A stretch of 64,000 bases of DNA. Source: Zerene cesonia. Lineage: Eukaryota; Arthropoda; Insecta; Lepidoptera; Pieridae. The translations under genes were made by a program, and so were the position numbers. The stretch lies in contig NW_024045134.1 of assembly GCF_012273895.1 (NCBI RefSeq), positions 1,860,001 to 1,924,000 on the forward strand, read 5' to 3'. The notes below the pieces were generated by a model. That model made no database searches and had not been told where the DNA came from. It worked only from the letters and a program-made list of their open reading frames with translations. This document shows positions 57,310-64,000 of this stretch, one piece after another (position 1 is the stretch's first letter; every line of letters starts with the position of its first letter).

Positions 57310-57777
57310 ACCGACTTCCAAAAACACCATTCACATGTCACCACTGTTATGCAAAAATAATTAAAAAATTGTGAAATATGTAGTATTTGGCTTCAATATT
57401 GATAAATAGTCTAATGGTATATTCAAATAGACTATTAGACTATTATCAATAATAATATTAATAAACATATATATTTGGTGTCCCAACACATTAAATTCTC
57501 TAAAGAGTCTTTGCGTGTTGGACCTGTGTCCCCACGTAAGGCTTCCAAAAGATCGGGTGCTTTCCTTCTGGAGGTACCCGAGTATTATGGAAAGATACAC
57601 ATAATAATTACTGTGATAGAATTATAATATACAAAACCAATGAATGATTGTGATCATTCTAAGAGTTACTAATATGTTAATGCTTATTTTTCAACAATTA
57701 AAATTTAGCACGTAATCTTGAAAATAATGTACCTATTCCAGCAATATAAGTATAATAATCATTATCATTAATGAAAA

Positions 57778-58095
57778 TATAATCATCATCATCATTATCA
57801 TCAGCCCATATATGTTCCCACTGCTGGGAAACAGGCCTCCTATGAGAGTTTAGGCCATAATCCACAACGCTGGCCAAGTGCGGGTTGGAAGATGTCACAT
57901 GCCGTCGAACTTTTGATTCTTGGACATGCCGGTTTCCTCACGATGTTTCCCTTCACCGTTTTAAGCAGTGGTGATGTTATCTACACGTGTAGATAAATTG
58001 AAAACTCAATTTATTTCCTGCACGCTCGCCCGGTCTCGAACCCCGACTTATCGATATTGAAGTGCGAGGTTCTCACCACTGAAACATCTGCATTT
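57778..58095 (-). mobile_element. Full-length tRNA-derived SINE with RTE-like 3' end
   Basis: Minus strand, 5' to 3': tRNA-like head with GTTTCAGTGGTGAGAACCTC and box B GGTTCGAGACC, a body with GGAAACATCGTGAGGAAACC and CGGCATGTCC, then GGCCTGTTTCCCAGCAGTGG and a tail of ATGATG repeats. About 320 bp. The 3' part resembles RTE-type LINE ends, the usual way such SINEs borrow LINE machinery (established for SINEs; the specific partner is inferred). Confidence 0.7.
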
Positions 58096-59202
58096 GAAAA
58101 AATATCACGACTTAATTATATTCATTAGAATATGTGCTTGGTTAAGTCTGTAATAACAGCAATCATAATATACTTGGGAGGCTTCGTCTTATGAAACCGT
58201 ATAAGGTTTTCATTGAAATAAATTCAATAAATATCACCACACATTAACTATTTACAGCTGATTCGTTTACGTCTTTTGTTAAAAGACAGTTATTTATTCA
58301 CTTTTTTTGTATTGATTTTATTTATAAATTAATTTTCTTCTGTTAGCATTTCTCTTTCTATTGTAATCCCAAATCAATATTGAAAAATAAGAGACAGAAA
58401 ACCCACATGTAACATTTTCACAATTAAATCTATTTAAATGAAACGCCTTGTGGATCCAAGCGAGTGAGGAACGGTGATAATTTGAAATTCCAGATTAAAG
58501 CAGACCAAGCAGCCGGAACCCAGCGCGGCTGGTTTGAGAATTTAGTCTCATATACGAGCAAAACCTAAATATTTCAATATACAAAGATCATAAGGTCATT
58601 GTGTTTACATATGAACCAGCAACATGCTTTTAATCAACGATAAATAATATTTGAAATCGGCCCAGAAGTTCCTGAGATTAGCGCGTACAAACTAACAAAC
58701 TCTTCAGCTTAATACTTAAGCTAGGACGATGATAGGTGCAGGTCCTGTCTATGTACATAATTATCTTTATATTAGAAAAAAAATTAAAATACAAATTTCG
58801 ACAAAATTACTAACCAGCAGTAAGAATTAACAAAATAATTTATTAATAACATGACAACTTTGTTATCTATCTCTACATAAAATGTAGAGTTTCAATAGAC
58901 AAGCAGTTAACAATTATTAATTGACAATAAGACTCTATCAATTGGTTTGAATCGAGGAACGCTATTCTATTGTTTCATTGTGTCCAGGTTTAATTCTTTT
59001 TATTTGCATCAATACTTACTTGAAATGCACCTGGTACGGTAGAGTATTTTTAATTTGTTTTGTAATAAACAGAATTCTCCGAGGGCATATAAAAAAAAAA
59101 AACAAATTTTATGCAAGCCATTAAAATTAAAAATGTAATAAAGATTTTTAAGCGTATTTTATTATATTTTAGTGGTGTGGTAAGACTTATGGTAAGCGAT
59201 CG
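58096..59202. other. No exon seen
   Basis: 58441-58555 is GC-richer and unassigned. 58650-58713 is a Hel-B remnant (CCCAGAAGTTCCTGAGATTA). 58871-58889 is the hairpin CTCTACAT-AAA-ATGTAGAG. Confidence 0.4.
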
Positions 59203-59427
59203 TCACTTATACTTATACTCATGAGGCTGTATCTCTGCCAATTCGTTAATAGATATAAGAAGAGGATTGACAAGGGAAACAAAAAATAGAGCTGGGAAGG
59301 GTGAGGAAAAGGATACGGGACTACGGCTTACCCACTTATCGAACAGACCACAGTAGCATTCGCATGCATGAAGTATCACGCGATGTTCTATGGAGGCATG
59401 GTATCTGCCCCAATTCAAGGTGGTCAA
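59203..59427 (-). repeat. LINE/SINE-type repeat G fragment
   Basis: Minus strand: TTGGGGCAGATACCATGCCT, CGTATCCTTTTCCTCACCCT and TCCCAGCTC, the same order as 30084-30240 and 8888-9235. The open frame here is incidental. Confidence 0.5.
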
Positions 59428-59599
59428 TATTATAAAATTAGGATTTCTAGGTTGATCACTATTTGATGATGAAGTAGTATAGGAAATAGTAAGACAATAA
59501 CATGTAGATACATGGAAACTTATGTGTTTTTTTTAATCCCGCCAAATTCACAGCCATATAGATATTGCAACCTACCTTGATTCCAATCCAGACAGTGAA

Positions 59600-59889
59600 T
59601 CGGGTTACGTCACAAGAAGGTGACGTGAGAATTGCTATCGCGCATTATGGCATTCTGCCGAAATTCGGTCCAGTCTCGTCCGCGGCGCATACAGCATCGC
59701 GCGTGTGTGCATGACGTTCCCATACAATCAATTTGTAACTGCGCAGCGTGCATTTGTACAAGCGCAGAGTCACCCGCGCGTTAAACCAATAACTCCACAA
59801 AATCAGCTGATATAAGACGAGCGAACCGACCGCTCCGAGTGCTACTACAGCTCTAATCGAGTCCAGTCATGTCGCGATAGCACGCGCAA
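59600..59889 (+). promoter_or_regulatory. GC-rich promoter region and 5' UTR
   Basis: A GC-rich island begins near 59600. AAACCAATAA (CCAAT-like) lies near 59783 and TATAAG at 59811-59816, so transcription could start near 59840. ATG TCG CGA TAG at 59869-59880 is a three-codon upstream frame ending 9 bases before the main ATG. The core elements are read by eye only. Confidence 0.45.
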
Positions 59890-60058
59890 ATGGACGCGTC
59901 CAACGGCCCGTCGCTGCGTTTACGCGGCGGCGTCAACACAAACTGTGAGAGTAAAAAACATGAATTGAACATGTGCACCAGTGCTATGTCGCCGGAGACG
60001 CAACGGCTGCTGCCGCCGACTTCGGAGACGATCATGACGAAACCGTTTCCCATACGAG
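59890..60058 (+). CDS. First coding exon of an unrecognised plus-strand gene
   Basis: ATG at 59890 (context GCGCAAATGG, A at -3) opens 56 codons and ends in phase 1 at G|GTAATA. The peptide starts MDASNGPSLRLRGGVNTN, continues with SKKHELNMCTSAMSPETQRL and LPPTSETIMTKPFPIRG. There is no signal peptide or membrane helix. GC-rich codons and the promoter-like island upstream support a real first exon, rather than the antisense frames across it (59853-60243). LRLRGG at residues 9-14 equals the C-terminal motif of ubiquitin, most likely by chance. Remaining exons lie beyond the window or in the terminal gap. Confidence 0.65.
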
Positions 60059-62460
60059 GTAATATCACTCGCTAAAAATATAATGCGGTTCGTGACAGCT
60101 GCACGATGCGTTCGCGGAAATCTGTGAGATTGGATCCGATTTGAAATGTTTTGTGACTGCGGCGGGCCGCTGGATCGAATTGTAAGAATGTAGAGTCGTT
60201 TGTTTTTCTCTAGTCTATTTGGTAGTTTGACTCTACATTTCATCTCTACATTTTTAAACGTTTTGATAAATTCTAAAACATTGTATAGCCTCGAAAAGCT
60301 TATATTGGAGTTTTGTTATAATTTTTTTTTGACAAATGCTTCTTGTGTATTTAAATTGTAGAGCTCGCCACTTGCATGTTTTTTTTCTAGAAAGGTGTTC
60401 GTATAAATCGCAGGTAGAGACAAATAACAATGCTACAAACACATTATTAGATTTCCATAGATAGGCACTCTATAGACTATATTATATGAATTCTATTCAT
60501 AAATAATAATTTAAATATATATTTCTATTTCTTATTTACCCGTCGCTCAAAATCATTCAAAATGTCAATATATATGCAAAAAATGTTTTATTCATCATCG
60601 TACCTACATATTAGGTATTATTTATACAAGGTTGACGATTATTCTTGATGTCATTTATTATAAAGGGTGGAATTTTGTAATGCCACCAAATTTTTTGTAA
60701 TGCCTATAAAGTACCACAGTATAAACAAAGCATATAGTAGTAAAACACCTTTGATCTCCAAGTAAAAGACAAAAACGTCTAAACACGGCCGTCTCAACTT
60801 AATAATTAAGTAATAATGAATTGGCAGATTGTTGATATATGATAGACACAAGATGACGATTTTCAATCTCTCACAGCCCATGTATGTTTCATTTTAATCA
60901 CGTAATTACATATATCTTTACATCAAACATAAAATAAAATAATATGCCTGCAAACATTATAACATCCACGCGCAGCAGCCCTTAATAGTGTCCCGAGTTG
61001 CTAGCATGGGCCATGTTAACAACTCGGGACACATTATTATCATTAAAGAAATCCCTTTAGGATAGATGCATTTCATGTACCGAAAGTAGGATTAATTACA
61101 GTGAGAGAAAGCATGAGAGAATGCATGCAAAACGGGCATGACTCCTACTTTAAAAAGTCGTATTTCCCTGACTTTCTATGCAAGTTACGCAAAACTGCAT
61201 TTTTTAGCTGTTATCTGTAATCGAACCCATATCACCATTGTTATCCAATAAAAAAATAAACATCTTCCAAGATACGAAAACTGTCATATAAAATAAACAA
61301 TAGCCGTTACTTATCTAGATTAAACAATCAATTAAACTAATAGACCATAGACAAGTACTAATATAATATCAATACAGTCACGCTGTATCTGACCTTCAGT
61401 GCGAGTTAAAACTCCTTGACCCACAGCATTCATTATCTATCCGTTATGAGTTTTTCAAATCGACTTACTACGTATTTATCAAACGAGATTTTAACCGACT
61501 TACCCAAAAAAGGTTCAATTCGATGGTATTTTTTTAATTTGTTACTTGATAATTGCGTGGGTTTTCATCCGATTGGCTTTGATAAGAAATTGTTGTCATT
61601 ATTTCCCGTTTTAGAATCTGGAGTGGTTCCTCCGCCCCCGGGGATGTCGGTGAACATTTTAAAGAAAATAACAATTAATTTAAAATTTTAACGTCATTAT
61701 TTAGTATTATTATTGTGATGTCTATGTTAAATTGACATAATTTTTTAAGTAACTACAGTTTCTTTCATGGTAATCTATGATAGGGCAAATTCAATAAAAT
61801 TTGTGTAATATATTTTCGTTTATAATTATAATACATGATTAATTTAAACCGATTATAATTACCTAGATACACATATAAGTTATATTGTTATAAATTCATA
61901 GTACATATCAATTTAAAATAAAGATGGAATTATTACCGCTTTCAAAAATATGGTCCACTTTTATTTAAATTAAATAATGTACTTATCTAACTACTTACAG
62001 ATTAAAAATGCAATAATTTTGAATTACGATTTTTTTTTTAAACAGACCATAGAGACAGTACATATTGTCAACGTTTGGAAAAACTTTATACTCACGGTAT
62101 ACATGTTATTTTCTATATTAAATCCACCGAAATATTTCACAAAAATACGTATAAGAGCTAAGGATATAAAATAAGTATCTATGTCAGTAAAACGTAATTA
62201 TCAATGCACTCAAATGTCACATGATCCGTGATAAGTGCAGCTTATAGCGAGGTTACGTATCCTTGATATGAAAAACCATATTATTGTTTCTATTAAACCA
62301 TGTTATTTTAAATACAGAAAAATAACATAAACATTCAGAGTGATAAATATAAAATATCAAGCTATGAAAACTAATCATCCTACTATGTAAACACTTACAG
62401 GCTATGTGAACTTGGCACCCGACTTAAAAAAAATTCACATTTTTTTGCTCCATTCGATAG
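60059..62460 (+). other. Start of the first intron; no further exon seen
   Basis: 60188-60237 can form a hairpin with 10-bp arms ATGTAGAGTC and GACTCTACAT. 60981-61034 has inverted GTGTCCCGAGTTG and CAACTCGGGACAC around CTAGCATGGGCCATGTTA. 61484-61640 is repeat K (CCGACTTACCCAAAAAAGGT). The rest is AT-rich and unassigned. Confidence 0.5.
60989..61033. repeat. Perfect inverted repeat, 14-bp arms
   Basis: GTGTCCCGAGTTG starts at 60989 and its reverse complement CAACTCGGGACAC ends at 61033, separated by about 19 bases. Could form a stable hairpin. Confidence 0.8.
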
Positions 62461-62464
62461 ATTT

Positions 62465-62727
62465 AGATACGTAGTCGTAAGTAGTGAAGATAATTTCGTA
62501 AGTAGTAGCACCAAAAAAAAATTATAAGGGTTGAAAAAAAAGTCATCCCCGAAATTGCAAAAAAACTTTTTTTCCGGTGGTTTTTTATAGAAATGGGTTT
62601 GTAGTGGATTGTAGTGAAGTTCTTTTTGTTTGTAGTAAAACAGAAATTGAAAAAAAAAAAATTATAATTTAAGAGTATTTTTCCAAACCGCTCTTCCCTA
62701 CACAAAACTAATTTGGAGGAGAATGCT
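62465..62727. repeat. Diverged leading unit(s) of the GTAGT satellite
   Basis: Repeated GTAGT motifs (GTAGTGGATTGTAGTGAAGT, TTTGTTTGTAGTAAAACAGA) align loosely with the 162-bp unit that follows, but poly-A/T expansions break the period. Confidence 0.5.
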
Positions 62728-63168
62728 ATTACTACAAACGTTAAAAACGATAGATAAATGTACCTAGAGGTTTGTAGTGGACGAGTTTTCGTTTGTAGTT
62801 AGATAAAAAATAAATTAGAGAGGTAAAATCGAAAATAATCGATTTTGGAGTGATTTTCTCTTAATTACTTCCGGTAAGAGGATTTTCCGATTACTACAAA
62901 CGTAAAAAACGATTGATAAATGTATGTAGAGGTTTGTAGTGGACGAGTTTTCGTTTGTAGTTAGATAGAAAATAAATTAGAGAGGTAAAATCGAAAATAA
63001 TCGATTTTGGAGTGATTTCATCTCAATTACTTCCGGTAAGAGGATTTCCCGATTACTACAAACGTTAAAAATGATAGATTAATATACCTAGACGTTTGTA
63101 GTGGACGAGTTTTCGTTTGTAGTAAGCTAGAAAATAAATTAGAGAGGTAAAATCGAAAATAATCGATT
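62728..63168. repeat. 162-bp tandem repeat, about 2.7 units
   Basis: Units begin ATTACTACAAACG at 62728, 62890 and 63052, exactly 162 bp apart. Each has GTTTGTAGTGGACGAGTTTT, GAGAGGTAAAATCGAAAATA and ATTACTTCCGGTAAGAGGAT. Units differ at few sites. The third breaks off at AATCGATT (63168), where the sequence turns back on itself. Confidence 0.9.
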
Positions 63169-63250
63169 ACCGGAAGTAATTAAGATGAAATCTCTCCAAA
63201 ATCGATTATTTTCGATTTTACCGCTCTAAATTATTTTCTGGCTTACTACA
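63118..63250. repeat. Large hairpin formed by inverted satellite unit
   Basis: Arm 63118-63168 and arm 63200-63250 are near-perfect reverse complements of about 51 bp around a 31-base loop. The second arm ends TTACTACA at the gap. Confidence 0.85.
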
Positions 63251-64000
63251 NNNNNNNNNNNNNNNNNNNNNNNNNNNNNNNNNNNNNNNNNNNNNNNNNN
63301 NNNNNNNNNNNNNNNNNNNNNNNNNNNNNNNNNNNNNNNNNNNNNNNNNNNNNNNNNNNNNNNNNNNNNNNNNNNNNNNNNNNNNNNNNNNNNNNNNNNN
63401 NNNNNNNNNNNNNNNNNNNNNNNNNNNNNNNNNNNNNNNNNNNNNNNNNNNNNNNNNNNNNNNNNNNNNNNNNNNNNNNNNNNNNNNNNNNNNNNNNNNN
63501 NNNNNNNNNNNNNNNNNNNNNNNNNNNNNNNNNNNNNNNNNNNNNNNNNNNNNNNNNNNNNNNNNNNNNNNNNNNNNNNNNNNNNNNNNNNNNNNNNNNN
63601 NNNNNNNNNNNNNNNNNNNNNNNNNNNNNNNNNNNNNNNNNNNNNNNNNNNNNNNNNNNNNNNNNNNNNNNNNNNNNNNNNNNNNNNNNNNNNNNNNNNN
63701 NNNNNNNNNNNNNNNNNNNNNNNNNNNNNNNNNNNNNNNNNNNNNNNNNNNNNNNNNNNNNNNNNNNNNNNNNNNNNNNNNNNNNNNNNNNNNNNNNNNN
63801 NNNNNNNNNNNNNNNNNNNNNNNNNNNNNNNNNNNNNNNNNNNNNNNNNNNNNNNNNNNNNNNNNNNNNNNNNNNNNNNNNNNNNNNNNNNNNNNNNNNN
63901 NNNNNNNNNNNNNNNNNNNNNNNNNNNNNNNNNNNNNNNNNNNNNNNNNNNNNNNNNNNNNNNNNNNNNNNNNNNNNNNNNNNNNNNNNNNNNNNNNNNN
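63251..64000. other. Assembly gap to window end
   Basis: 750 N visible. The gap starts inside the inverted satellite arm, so assembly probably broke on the hairpin or tandem array. Confidence 0.95.

Noticed and set aside
59853..60243. Two minus-strand open frames over the GC island
   Set aside because: The plus strand has ATG, coding composition and a donor; the minus frames are GC-driven shadows.
1..64000. CRISPR array, bacterial operon or defence system
   Set aside because: Repeats are dispersed transposons with no regular spacers; exons, introns and repeat families are those of an insect nuclear genome.

Overview
The window looks like lepidopteran (moth or butterfly) nuclear DNA. It is AT-rich with spliced genes, and it is crowded with repeat families typical of Lepidoptera: short non-autonomous Helitrons (5' TC, hairpin, CTAG 3' end, inserted between A and T), tRNA-derived SINEs, LINE 3' ends, mariner-type elements and foldback MITEs. 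Species and chromosome cannot be told from the sequence alone. Three N runs are present: two of exactly 1000 bases (1192-2191, 6422-7421) and one that runs off the window end (63251-64000).

Layout. (1) 1-28.2 kb: no protein-coding exon can be supported; this is intergenic DNA or an upstream intron, made largely of transposon relics. Two mariner-type copies in opposite orientation (1121-2261 and 6351-7490) each contain an assembly gap. (2) 28.2-45.9 kb, plus strand: the 3' half of a gene for a type I membrane protein. Five exons with matching phases encode the end of an Ig domain, one FN3 domain split over two exons, a transmembrane helix, and a probable short cytoplasmic tail. A 12.3 kb repeat-rich intron separates the Ig exon from the FN3 exons. 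(3) 42.2-51.1 kb: last intron, 3' flank and intergenic DNA that is almost free of recognisable transposons, in sharp contrast to the rest. (4) 52.9-54.4 kb, minus strand: three exons with matching phases from an unrecognised, serine-rich, probably intracellular protein, tail-to-tail with the receptor gene. (5) 59.6-60.1 kb: a GC-rich island with a TATA-like box and a plus-strand first coding exon of another unrecognised gene whose remaining exons lie outside the window. (6) 62.5-63.25 kb: a 162-bp tandem repeat that turns into a hairpin just before the terminal gap.

The three genes have no evident common pathway. The receptor gene probably acts in cell recognition or adhesion, inferred only from its Ig/FN3/TM layout. 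The main story of the window is transposon history: many Helitron families, several insertions nested in older ones (two with visible or possible target-site duplications), and structured foldback sequences. I found no CRISPR array, no operon and no canonical tRNA or rRNA gene.
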